Source: Betaproteobacteria bacterium (GTDB lineage: Bacteria > Pseudomonadota > Gammaproteobacteria > Burkholderiales > SG8-39). From it: a stretch of 48,319 nt of DNA. The stretch covers positions 1 to 48,319 of the forward strand of contig JACRAS010000101.1 in the NCBI GenBank assembly GCA_016234705.1, written 5' to 3'. The notes beneath the pieces were generated by a model that was given only the letters and a program-made list of their open reading frames with translations, had not been told where the DNA came from and searched no databases. Made by a program: the position numbers and the translations under genes. Positions 36,592-44,559 of this stretch are shown here, one piece after another. Numbering within the stretch: position 1 is the stretch's first letter; each line of letters opens with the position of its first letter.

Positions 36592-37392
36592 ATGGCTAGT
36601 CTGGAAGCACACTATTCGGCCCGCGACATCGAGGCGCGAATCCTAGCGGCCGTCCGCGCGGCCGGATTGAATCCCGAGCAACGCCTGTCGCCCGAGGAGT
36701 TGGCGGCGCTTGACCATTTCCACACGGGCGGACTCCGCGCTTCACGCGAGTTGCTGGAGCTGGCGCAGATTCGGGCCGAAGATCGCGTTCTCGATATTGG
36801 AGCTGGGCTGGCCGGTCCCGCCCGGCTGCTCGCTTCCGCGCTCGGCTGCCGCGTCGACTGCCTCGAATTGTCGCCCGATTTCTGCGCCGGTGCGGTACTG
36901 CTGAATCGGCTGACCGGCCTTGACGACCGAATCGAAGTGCACAAGGGCAGCGCTCTCGACCTACCCTTTCCCGACGATTCATTTGATGTCGTCTGGATGC
37001 AAAATGTCGGCATGAACATCGCGGACAAGCGGAAGCTCTACGGGGAGATCTACCGGGTCCTCAAGCCGGGCGGCCGGTACGCCTTCCAGGAGATGGCCGC
37101 TGGGGAAGCGGCTACGTCCTATTTTCCGCTTCCGTGGGCCACCGACCCTGCCGACAGCTTCCTTGTCTCTGCCGAAGAGACTCGCTCGGTTCTCGGCGAG
37201 ATTGGATTCATCGCTGAACTCTTCGAGGATACCAGCGACGCTCATTTGAGCAGGACTACCGCAGACGCCGCACCGAGTCCGCTGACCTTGGGGGTGTACG
37301 TCGACAATCTCGCGCAAAAGGCCGGGAACGCGCGGCGCAGCCTTAAGGAGGGCCAGATCCGGCTTGTCAGAGGTGTCTTCCGGGTGAAATGA
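36592..37392 (+). CDS. Class I SAM-dependent methyltransferase
   Basis: A 266-residue methyltransferase. Motif I VLDIGAGLAGPARLLA is near 65-80, the acidic motif II residue lies in VDCLELSP, and DSFDVVWMQNVGMNI and LKPGGRYAFQEM follow. It resembles UbiE/SAM-dependent small-molecule methyltransferases. AGGAGG lies eight bases before this ATG; the longer frame from 36538 lacks a good site. It follows the MITE-like element. The substrate is unknown. Confidence 0.9.
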   Translation: MASLEAHYSARDIEARILAAVRAAGLNPEQRLSPEELAALDHFHTGGLRASRELLELAQIRAEDRVLDIGAGLAGPARLLASALGCRVDCLELSPDFCAGAVLLNRLTGLDDRIEVHKGSALDLPFPDDSFDVVWMQNVGMNIADKRKLYGEIYRVLKPGGRYAFQEMAAGEAATSYFPLPWATDPADSFLVSAEETRSVLGEIGFIAELFEDTSDAHLSRTTADAAPSPLTLGVYVDNLAQKAGNARRSLKEGQIRLVRGVFRVK

Positions 37393-37857
37393 GTAACCGC
37401 GTGACCGGCGCTCCCGAGACGTTTATTACCAATTGCGGCCAGAATTGGCAATGAGCGCGTAAGCTCCCCCGTCACTTGGTCTTCGCTGGCTATCGAGCAA
37501 GAAACCTTAGTGTGCAGTCGGCGTCAATCACATGCCCAATCGATCATTCCACCGGACCTGCGCGAAAAAGCCGCGCAGTCCGGTGAATTCGGACGTTGAG
37601 GCCCTAGAAAAACTCCCGCATCGCGTTTGGTGCGAATGTCTGTCTGGGTCGCAGGCGTCCATTCAGAGTCAAACCGAACGCTTCAAACAACTCTCAGGAC
37701 TGTCTGGCGGGATTTCCTCCCCTGCCCGGTATAGGTAGGGTCTCAACCCATTGCGCAGATTCGTCCTCTTGTGCGCGTATCATGTACGCCCGTCAGCCAG
37801 ATTCGACGCGAGCAAGAGACGTCTTTGGTCAAGACCAATTGAGTGGATTCAAACCGC
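37393..37857. other. 465-bp intergenic region with attC-like palindrome
   Basis: No gene is supported. It contains a long imperfect palindrome (37534-37603) and otherwise fragments without recognisable coding content. Short ORFs over the palindrome look like translation of the repeat. Confidence 0.5.
37534..37603. other. attC-like recombination site (imperfect palindrome)
   Basis: A 14-bp stem CACCGGAC[c]TGCGCG / CGCGCAGTCCGGTG (37550-37585) with one bulged base and a 7-base loop sits inside a wider fold whose ends are GCCCAAT (R''-like) and GTTGAGGC (R'-like). This is the layout of integron cassette attC sites. The R' core departs from the strict GTTRRRY pattern and no integrase is in the window, so the call is tentative. 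Confidence 0.3.
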
Positions 37858-38310
37858 ATGCGACAAGACTTTCCCATCCGTTACATCGAACCGGTATTTC
37901 GCCCGCCGAGCAAAGCGCAGTCGCTGATCCTGCCGCTGACCGACGGCTGTTCCTGGAATCGCTGCACGTTCTGCGAAATGTACGCGGCGCCGCAGCAACG
38001 CTTCCGCGCCCGGGAAGAAAGCGAGGTACTCGCGAGCATCGATCGCTGCGCAGACCAGTTCGGCGAGCACGTGCGCCGCGTGTTCCTCGCCGATGGCGAT
38101 GCGCTGGTGCTGTCGACACGCCGGCTGCTGAATATCCTCGCAGCCATCCGCGTCCGCCTGCCCTCGGTGCACCGCATCTCGAGCTGCTGCCTGGCGCGCA
38201 ACCTGCGCAAAAAATCAGTGGCCGAACTGAAGGAGCTGGGCGAAGCGGGGCTTGCGCTCGTCTACGTCGGCGCGGAATCCGGCGATGACGAGGTGCTGGC
38301 CAATCAGGTC
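37858..38310 (+). pseudogene. Truncated radical SAM protein (3' end lost)
   Basis: The first 151 residues (MRQDFPIRYIEPVFRPPSKA...) read as a radical SAM protein with the motif CSWNRCTFC (Cys31, Cys36, Cys39) and VRRVFLADGDALVLS and YVGAESGDDEVLANQ. Related proteins are about 300 residues. After residue 151 the reading frame loses all family features and merges into unrelated sequence. The break lies where a fragment of an outer-membrane TPS transporter begins in another frame. The enzyme must be dead or severely truncated. A GTG five codons upstream is a possible start. Confidence 0.75.
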
Positions 38311-38390
38311 AGCAGACCAACAAGACGCTCGATTCCGCCGAGAAATTCTTCCTCGGCGGCGCCAGCGGCGTGCGCGCCTGCCCGGCTATT
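38310..38390 (+). pseudogene. Fragment of a ShlB/FhaC/HecB-type TPS transporter
   Basis: In the frame from 38310 the translation reads TNKTLDSAEKFFLGGASGVRA followed by CPA. Two-partner secretion outer-membrane proteins carry a closely similar LDSSEKFxLGGPxGVRAYP motif in their C-terminal barrel. Only about 27 residues remain before the VapC gene on the other strand, so this is a relic. It abuts the broken radical SAM gene. Confidence 0.55.
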
Positions 38391-38793
38391 CTGCCCAGTT
38401 CTCCAACTTGAGCTTGGGCACACGCTCGAACTCGCGCGTATTGTTGCTCACCAGCGTCAGGCCCAGGCCGAGTGCATGAGCCGCGATCCACAGATCGTTG
38501 TTGCCGATCGGCGTTCCGGTTCGTTCGAACTGCGCGCGCAGGACGCCATAGGCCGCGCCGACTGCCGCATTGGGTTCGATGACCGGGATCACCTCGACCA
38601 GTCGCTCCAATACGGTCAATGTCTCTTTGCGCCGGGCGCTCTTTTCCGCGCCGTAGCGCAATTCACCGAAGGTGATAAGCGACATCCCCACCGTGCCCGC
38701 AGCCAGGCGCGCGAAGCGCTTGGCGACAGCGGGCGGGCGCTGCTTGGCGATGTAAATGCAGATGTTGGTATCGAGCAGATAGCGCAGAGCCAT
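38386..38793 (-). CDS. vapC: VapC toxin (PIN domain ribonuclease)
   Basis: A 135-residue toxin with LLDTNICIYI (first Asp), ITFGELRYG (Glu), GNNDLWIAAHAL (Asp) and LVSNNTREFERV at the C-terminus, a typical VapC set. The ATG at 38793 shares one base with the VapB stop (TGATG); a GTG one codon upstream overlaps by four bases. Its 3' end runs up against the TPS fragment on the opposite strand, suggesting the module was inserted there or moved in with a deletion. Confidence 0.93.
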   Translation of the reverse strand: MALRYLLDTNICIYIAKQRPPAVAKRFARLAAGTVGMSLITFGELRYGAEKSARRKETLTVLERLVEVIPVIEPNAAVGAAYGVLRAQFERTGTPIGNNDLWIAAHALGLGLTLVSNNTREFERVPKLKLENWAE

Positions 38794-39023
38794 CACAGCC
38801 CGTCGCGCGACTGCGGCGGGGTGTCGTCGCGCCCCTCGGCCATGAAATCCTCCGGCAGCGATGCAAGAATATCGAAGGCCGCCGAAAGATTCTTCGGCAC
38901 GCGCCGCAACACCACCTCGTCGCCGCGCCGAAAAATCTCCACCTCGCGCACATCGAACTGGAAATCCTTAGGCAATCGTACCGCCTGCGAATTGCCCGAC
39001 TTGAACACCGAAGCGGTTCTCAT
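38793..39023 (-). CDS. vapB: VapB antitoxin (AbrB/SpoVT DNA-binding domain)
   Basis: A 76-residue antitoxin. MRTASVFKSGNSQAVRLPKDFQFDVREVEIFRRGDEVVL is the AbrB-type swapped-hairpin DNA-binding domain, and the C-terminal half would bind VapC. GGGGG lies near the ATG. Upstream on the minus strand TATACT (a -10 like box) and repeated TGTAT-like half-sites are placed for autoregulation. It precedes VapC with a one-base overlap. Confidence 0.92.
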   Translation of the reverse strand: MRTASVFKSGNSQAVRLPKDFQFDVREVEIFRRGDEVVLRRVPKNLSAAFDILASLPEDFMAEGRDDTPPQSRDGL

Positions 39024-39152
39024 GGCATTCCCCCAATTAAATGTAGATACAGCAAGTATACACGACGAATCATGGCGAGTCCAAGGCGGAGCGATCATCC
39101 GTCCGAACAGGCTTGAACTTGAGCAAAGGTGTTGGCTAAGCTAGCTCCGTGA

Positions 39153-41867
39153 TCAGCCGACCCGCCGAATCCCCACGCGCACCAGATCGGCCGAGGATCC
39201 GGTCGCATCGGTGAGCGCCATCGACATCGCCAGCAGGGGATTCATGCTCGGAGCTTTCATGTCCTTCGCATACGGCGTGGCCCAGTGGCCGAACTGCCCG
39301 ATCATGAGCAGCGTGTCGGGGCGTATGCCCTGGCGCAGTGCCGCCGGACCGCGGGTCTTGCCCACATAGGAGTGCACTTCGACCGTGTCGCCGTCTTCGA
39401 TGCCGAGCTCCTCGGCCCGTCCGGCGTTGATGACCACGCTGCGATGCCCCTTGAGGTTGCCGGCCACCTCGTCCATCAACTGGATGCCGGCGTTGGAGCC
39501 CCAGGCGTACTGCATGCTGCGCGCGGTGATCAGCCAGAACGGGTAGTCCTCGAGCTTGCACCCCTGCGCCAGCGTTTCCTTTTCCCAGATGCCGGGGAAA
39601 TCCTTGTATGGGGGCAGCGCCTGATATTCAGTGAGCTGGGTGTTCCACCAGGTGATGCCCTGCTCGTGCAGGCGGTTCCCGAGCTGCGCTCCCACCCGCA
39701 GCAGTCTTTCCTGATACGGCATCTCGAAGCGGATGCCCTGCTTGCGCAGTTCGGGAAACAGGTACCAGGTCAGGCGTGATATCGGCCGCGTGCGGTAGCC
39801 ATGTTCGCGGTACCAGGCGAGCCCTTCGCTCGATTCGCCGTTGGTGAGCTCGGCGCTCGCCGCACGGCACATCCGGTCCCAGATTTCTTCCGCGGAGTGC
39901 TTCACCTGCGGCTCGAGCCCGAAATCGAATTCCTTGCTTTTGAGCGCCATGCACGCGGCGCCGCGGTTGATCGAATCGTTGTACTTCGCCAGCAGTCCGG
40001 TGCGCGCGGCGAGTTCCGTCGCAATGTCGCTGAAGTCGCGCGTGTCGCCGAGCGGCTTGACCGCCGGCTGGCGCAACGCGAAGCCCTCGTGGTCCCAGAA
40101 TGACTCGATGAACTTGGTGCCGCCGATGCGTATGAGCTGCGTGCTCTCCAGATCCGTGCACTCGGGCAGCAGGATGTCGGCCATCCAGTTGGTTTCGTCC
40201 GGGGTGTAGGCGAATCCGACCACGAACGGGAACTCGGCGATGCGTTTTATCACCTCGGACGTGTCCCAGAACGAGATCGACGGATTGGTGCGGTAGACGA
40301 ACCACACGGCGGGCACCGTGACCGGCTTCCAGTGGTCGGGGGACTGCTTGCGGAACATCCAGGCGAAATGCGTCGGCCCCAGCGCCTGGCTCCAGGGGGA
40401 GTTCGCCGAAAGCGGCACCAGCGTGGCGTGGGCGTTGCGCACCTTCGCGCTCGCTTGCCAGTGCTCGCGGTCGGTTGGATTCATCGGGTAATCCATGAAT
40501 CCGTCCGGCCCCGTCTTGACGCTCGCCTGGCGCGAGCTCGCCGGTCGGTTCAGCCGCACCGTCGTGCCCAGCGTGCCGCCGGGCACCTCGAGCGCCCCGA
40601 GCAGGCACGGGATGAGGGTGCGCGCCCAGACGCATTCGTAGCCGCCCCAGCCATTATTGACCGTCCTGCCGAGCGAGATCGACACCGGCCGGAACGGCAG
40701 CACTTCGCCGTCGATCTCGACGGTTTCGCCGACGCAAGCGGCATCGAGGTACTCCGAGGTGATGCGCCGTATGGTTCCCGGCGCAATGTCGCACACCTTC
40801 TCCGCCCATTCGGGAGTGTAGGAGAGCATGTGCTCGATGAGCTTGCCGAAGCCGGTCTGCGCTTCTACGCCCCGGTGCATCCATTGCTCGTCGTCGGCAC
40901 CGATTTCCAGCGCATCCAGTTTGAACGTTCCTTCCAGCGCCGGATCGACATCGGGATGGTCGAACGGCACCGCGCCACGGCTCTTCAGATCCCACATCAG
41001 GGGCTTCTTCGTCTGCGCGTCGCGCAGGAAATAGCCGCGGGGCCCGATGAGGTAGGGCGAACCGGTATGCGCCTTGATGAAGGGAATGTCCAGGCGCTCG
41101 CGCGGATATTCGTGCAGCATCAGGTGGATCATCGCGAACAGGAATGCCGCGTCGGTCTTGGGCTTGATCGGAATCCACTCCGCCGAGCAGGCGCCGGTCA
41201 CCGAAATGTGCGGCTCTACCTGCACCCGCTTCATGCCGCTCACGCGCGCATTCGCATGACGCCAGGCGCCGATCACGCCGCCCGAAACCTCGGTGTTGGC
41301 GCCGAAGGACAGCACGTAGCGCGTGCTCGGCGTATCCGGACAGGCGGTGAAAGCGCGGTGCCACAGTTCCCCGTACAAATGCTCGGAATGCGTGCAATTG
41401 ACCCCCTGGCCGCTGCCGAAGGAGAAATCCACCGGACCCCAGGCGGCGAGGAATGCGGGGAACGTACCCATGTAATAGGTGGGAATGCCGCCACCACCGA
41501 AGCTCGCCGCAAGGCGCGGGTAGCCCTCCTCGTCGAGCAGTCCTTTGGCCCGCGCTTCGTTCAGTTTCGAACTGATAATGTCCAGCGCCTCGTCCCAGTT
41601 GATCGGCACGAACTTCGGATCGTGGTCGCGCCCCTTCTTCGGATTGGTGCGCTTCATCGGCTGCAGCACCCGGTTCGGGTTGTAGGTTTTTTGCACCAGG
41701 CCATAGGCCTTGACACAGCATTTGCCGCCGCCCGGATGCACTTCCGCGGCGCCAAAATTCGGCTCGACCTCGGTCGCGACACCGTCCTCGACCTTGACCG
41801 TCAGCAGGTCAGGACCGGCCACGCACTGGTAGCAGTACACGGGAACTTTGCGTGCCGATCCTGTCAT
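39153..41867 (-). CDS. Molybdopterin oxidoreductase catalytic subunit, phenylacetyl-CoA oxidoreductase (PadB)-like
   Basis: A 904-residue member of the DMSO-reductase superfamily. The N-terminus has VYCYQCVAG (Cys12, Cys15) and GGGKCCVKAYG (Cys50/51), then the FVPINWDEALDII fold marker; Cys158 in GQGVNCTHSEHLYG is a candidate molybdenum ligand. No twin-arginine signal is seen, so it is probably cytoplasmic. Sequence style resembles PadB of phenylacetyl-CoA oxidation to phenylglyoxylate, but that assignment is from memory and moderate. The expected FeS and membrane subunits are absent: VapBC follows downstream and AmmeMemoRadiSam lies upstream. A strong GGAGGAG precedes the ATG. The third Cys of the usual CxxCxxxC motif is Pro19, an oddity. 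Confidence 0.75.
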   Translation of the reverse strand: MTGSARKVPVYCYQCVAGPDLLTVKVEDGVATEVEPNFGAAEVHPGGGKCCVKAYGLVQKTYNPNRVLQPMKRTNPKKGRDHDPKFVPINWDEALDIISSKLNEARAKGLLDEEGYPRLAASFGGGGIPTYYMGTFPAFLAAWGPVDFSFGSGQGVNCTHSEHLYGELWHRAFTACPDTPSTRYVLSFGANTEVSGGVIGAWRHANARVSGMKRVQVEPHISVTGACSAEWIPIKPKTDAAFLFAMIHLMLHEYPRERLDIPFIKAHTGSPYLIGPRGYFLRDAQTKKPLMWDLKSRGAVPFDHPDVDPALEGTFKLDALEIGADDEQWMHRGVEAQTGFGKLIEHMLSYTPEWAEKVCDIAPGTIRRITSEYLDAACVGETVEIDGEVLPFRPVSISLGRTVNNGWGGYECVWARTLIPCLLGALEVPGGTLGTTVRLNRPASSRQASVKTGPDGFMDYPMNPTDREHWQASAKVRNAHATLVPLSANSPWSQALGPTHFAWMFRKQSPDHWKPVTVPAVWFVYRTNPSISFWDTSEVIKRIAEFPFVVGFAYTPDETNWMADILLPECTDLESTQLIRIGGTKFIESFWDHEGFALRQPAVKPLGDTRDFSDIATELAARTGLLAKYNDSINRGAACMALKSKEFDFGLEPQVKHSAEEIWDRMCRAASAELTNGESSEGLAWYREHGYRTRPISRLTWYLFPELRKQGIRFEMPYQERLLRVGAQLGNRLHEQGITWWNTQLTEYQALPPYKDFPGIWEKETLAQGCKLEDYPFWLITARSMQYAWGSNAGIQLMDEVAGNLKGHRSVVINAGRAEELGIEDGDTVEVHSYVGKTRGPAALRQGIRPDTLLMIGQFGHWATPYAKDMKAPSMNPLLAMSMALTDATGSSADLVRVGIRRVG

Positions 41868-42017
41868 GGAAATCTCCTCCGGTCGTCGTCACTGCCAGCG
41901 CATGCAGCATGGGGAACGCTGCGACGATGATTAGCCGCGCGGCCCTATTCTAGCGGAAGTCGGGAGTTCGCTTCGCCCCGGCCGCCGGTGCAACGAATCG
42001 ACGCGCGTCTTCCCCGA

Positions 42018-43109
42018 TCACGAAGCAAACGCCGCCAGCCGCACCGGTATGCGGCGCGAGCCGAACGCCTTGTCGAAGTGCTGGTAGCGGCCGGCGACGG
42101 CGCCGCCGCACGCGAGGCAGCGGCCATCCTCGCCGACGCGATAATTGAGGATGTCGTACCAGTCGCGCACGATCAGGGCGTTGGCGCAGTGCGGGCAGAA
42201 GGTGGTGCCGCCTTCCGTGTCGTGCACGTTGCCGGTGTAGACGTAGTGCAGCCCGTGCCCGAGCGCGATCCGCCGCGCGCGCGTAAGCGTGGCAGCGGGG
42301 GTGGCCGGGACATCGGTCATTTTCCAGTCCGGATGGAAGGCGGAGAAATGCAGCGGCACATCCGGGCCGAGTTCCTGCGCGATCCAGGCGCACATCGACT
42401 CGAGTTCGGCATCGCTGTCGTTCTTGCCCGGAATCAGCAGCGTGGTAATCTCAAACCACACTCCAGTCTCGTGCTTCAGATATTTCAGCGTGTCCAGCAC
42501 CGGCGCGAGATGAGCGCCGGTCAGCTTGACGTAGAATTCCTCGGTAAACGCTTTGAGATCGACGTTGGCCGCGTCCATCTTGGCGTAGAACTCGCGCCGC
42601 GGTTCTGCGTGGATGTAGCCCGCGGTCACCGCCACCGATTGCACGCCCACGGCGTGGCAGGCGTCGGCCACGTCCATGGCGTACTCGGCGAAAATCACCG
42701 GATCGTTGTAGGTGAAGGCCACGCTGTTGCAGCCCAGCCGTTGCGCCGCCTGCGCGATTACTTCAGGGGTGGCCGCGTCGGCCAGGCTGTCCATGTCGCG
42801 CGACTTGGAGATGTCCCAGTTCTGGCAGAACTTGCACGCGAGGTTGCAGCCGGCGGTGCCGAAAGAGAGCACGCTAGTTCCCGGATAGAACTGGTTGAGC
42901 GGTTTTTTCTCGATCGGATCGACGCAAAAGCCGGACGAGCGCCCGTAGGTGGTGAGCAGCATCTGCTCGCCCTCGCGCATGCGCACGAAGCACAGGCCAC
43001 GCTGGCCCTCATGCAGGCGGCAGTCGCGCGGACACAGGTCGCACTGCATCCTGCCGTCCTCCAGCGTGTGCCACCAACGCGCGGGGTATCGGCTTTCGGC
43101 GACGCTCAT
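42018..43109 (-). CDS. amrS: AmmeMemoRadiSam system radical SAM enzyme
   Basis: A 363-residue radical SAM protein. The N-terminal CDLCPRDCRLHEGQRGLC is a Cys-rich motif typical of AmrS; the SAM cluster site is CNLACKFC, followed by FTYNDPVIFAEY, and a C-terminal CPHC...CLACGG zinc- or iron-like motif. The ATG overlaps the stop of the Memo/AMMECR1 gene (ATGA), so both are translated together. The system is conserved but its reaction is not well defined. Confidence 0.9.
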   Translation of the reverse strand: MSVAESRYPARWWHTLEDGRMQCDLCPRDCRLHEGQRGLCFVRMREGEQMLLTTYGRSSGFCVDPIEKKPLNQFYPGTSVLSFGTAGCNLACKFCQNWDISKSRDMDSLADAATPEVIAQAAQRLGCNSVAFTYNDPVIFAEYAMDVADACHAVGVQSVAVTAGYIHAEPRREFYAKMDAANVDLKAFTEEFYVKLTGAHLAPVLDTLKYLKHETGVWFEITTLLIPGKNDSDAELESMCAWIAQELGPDVPLHFSAFHPDWKMTDVPATPAATLTRARRIALGHGLHYVYTGNVHDTEGGTTFCPHCANALIVRDWYDILNYRVGEDGRCLACGGAVAGRYQHFDKAFGSRRIPVRLAAFAS

Positions 43110-44473
43110 CCCCCGTCCTCCTTCCATTTCAGCACGCGGTAGCGCTGGATGCGGCATTTCGCCGTGCTCGCCTCCGGTGACAGCCCGGCTTTGCGCTTGA
43201 GTTCGGCAACGAACTGCTCGGGATCGGGCAGGCCTTCCCAGACCTGCGGCAGGAAAGTGCCGCGCGCCTCGCCGCATTCCAGGATCAGGCCGTCTTCGCC
43301 CGGCCGCAACTGCGCGATCAGGTCGGCGTGATCGGCAAAAGCGAGCAGCTTTGGCGTGGACAAGAGCGATACCTCGATGCGCGTGCCGGCGAGTTCTTCG
43401 CGGGTGAATGAGGGAAAGCGCGGGTCGGACAGCGCCGCGGCGCGGGCATTGTGGCTAACGTCCTCGCCCAGCGGCCGGTACGCCTCCAAACTGCCGATGC
43501 AGCCGCGCAGCCCGCCGTCTTGGGTCAAGGTCACGAAGCTCGCGCGCGCCGGCTTGAGCCAGGGTTCGTCAGGCGGGAGTTTGAGTTCGGACACCCCCAG
43601 CGCAGCCTCGATGCTGTTCCTCGCGATGCCGAGCAGCGTGCGTCCATGTGCCTCACCGTAAGCCGGCGCGCCGTCCCAGAACGCGAACGCCGCGTACCCT
43701 ACCACCTGCCCGCAGCCTCCGGCAGTGTCGCCGGAATTGCGCAGATCGAGCAATTCGACGTTCAACTTATGGCGCTTCGCCGCAAGCAGCATGCCCGCGA
43801 CCGGCGTCGCGCCGCAGGCCTGCTCGTGGTCGATGTCGGTGGAGTAGTCGAGGATCGCCCGGGCGGTGCCGCGATCGATGGCGCGGGCCTCCTCATACGA
43901 ATGGTAGTGCGACAGGTCCGAACTGATGACGATCAGGGTTTCGGCGCCTCCCCATAGCCTGTCGATCACCTCGGCCACTTGCTCCGGCGTGGCCGCGCCC
44001 ACGGCCAGCGGCACCAGGCTGAACTCGCCCAGCACGCGCTGCAGGAAAGGCAACTGCACCTCCAGCGCATGCTCCTCGGCATGCACCGCGCTGCTCACCA
44101 CCACTTGGGGCAGGCCGGCGAGCGATTCGATTGCCTCCCGGTCGATCGGTACCTGGCCCAGCGGCGTGGCGAACGCGGCCGCTTCAGGCAGCGCGAGCCC
44201 GCGCACCGGCACGCGGTGGCAGGGACCGAGCAGCACCACGCGGCGCACGATGCCGCGCGCCGGACGCAGCCTGTCATAGGCTTCGGCGGCGACGCTGCCG
44301 GAATAGACATAACCGGCGTGTGGCACGATCACCGCCTTGGGAAAGCCGGGGGCAAGGCCGCCACCGCTGTGGCCGAGCATGTCATCGATTTCCCGAGCCA
44401 GTTCGCGCGGACTGGCGGGATAGAACATGCCGGCGACGGCGGCGGGACGAACTGAGATCATGGCATGCGACAT
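43106..44473 (-). CDS. AmmeMemoRadiSam system fusion protein: Memo (AmrB) + AMMECR1 (AmrA)
   Basis: A 455-residue two-domain protein. Residues 1 to about 265 are a Memo domain, with the VIVPHAGYVYSGSVAAEAY and ISSDLSHYHSYEEA motifs carrying the His/Asp metal-binding residues. From about 285 on it is an AMMECR1 domain, with FVTLTQDGGLRGCIGSLEA (LRGCIG is the family signature) and IEVSLLSTP. Fusion of the two is known in bacteria. The downstream amrS gene overlaps by four bases, so all three activities come from one short operon. Two possible starts (44473 and 44461) lack good ribosome binding sites. Confidence 0.9.
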   Translation of the reverse strand: MSHAMISVRPAAVAGMFYPASPRELAREIDDMLGHSGGGLAPGFPKAVIVPHAGYVYSGSVAAEAYDRLRPARGIVRRVVLLGPCHRVPVRGLALPEAAAFATPLGQVPIDREAIESLAGLPQVVVSSAVHAEEHALEVQLPFLQRVLGEFSLVPLAVGAATPEQVAEVIDRLWGGAETLIVISSDLSHYHSYEEARAIDRGTARAILDYSTDIDHEQACGATPVAGMLLAAKRHKLNVELLDLRNSGDTAGGCGQVVGYAAFAFWDGAPAYGEAHGRTLLGIARNSIEAALGVSELKLPPDEPWLKPARASFVTLTQDGGLRGCIGSLEAYRPLGEDVSHNARAAALSDPRFPSFTREELAGTRIEVSLLSTPKLLAFADHADLIAQLRPGEDGLILECGEARGTFLPQVWEGLPDPEQFVAELKRKAGLSPEASTAKCRIQRYRVLKWKEDGG

Positions 44474-44559
44474 GGGGGCGATATCAGCCAATTCTAGTCC
44501 GGCGGACGGCCTGGTCAAGCTCGACCGGCCCCCCACCGCTCGCTCTTGATCGACTTTTC

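Noticed and set aside
37532..37738. 68-codon plus-strand ORF over the palindrome
   Set aside because: It reads the attC-like repeat and low-complexity flank; no support as a protein.
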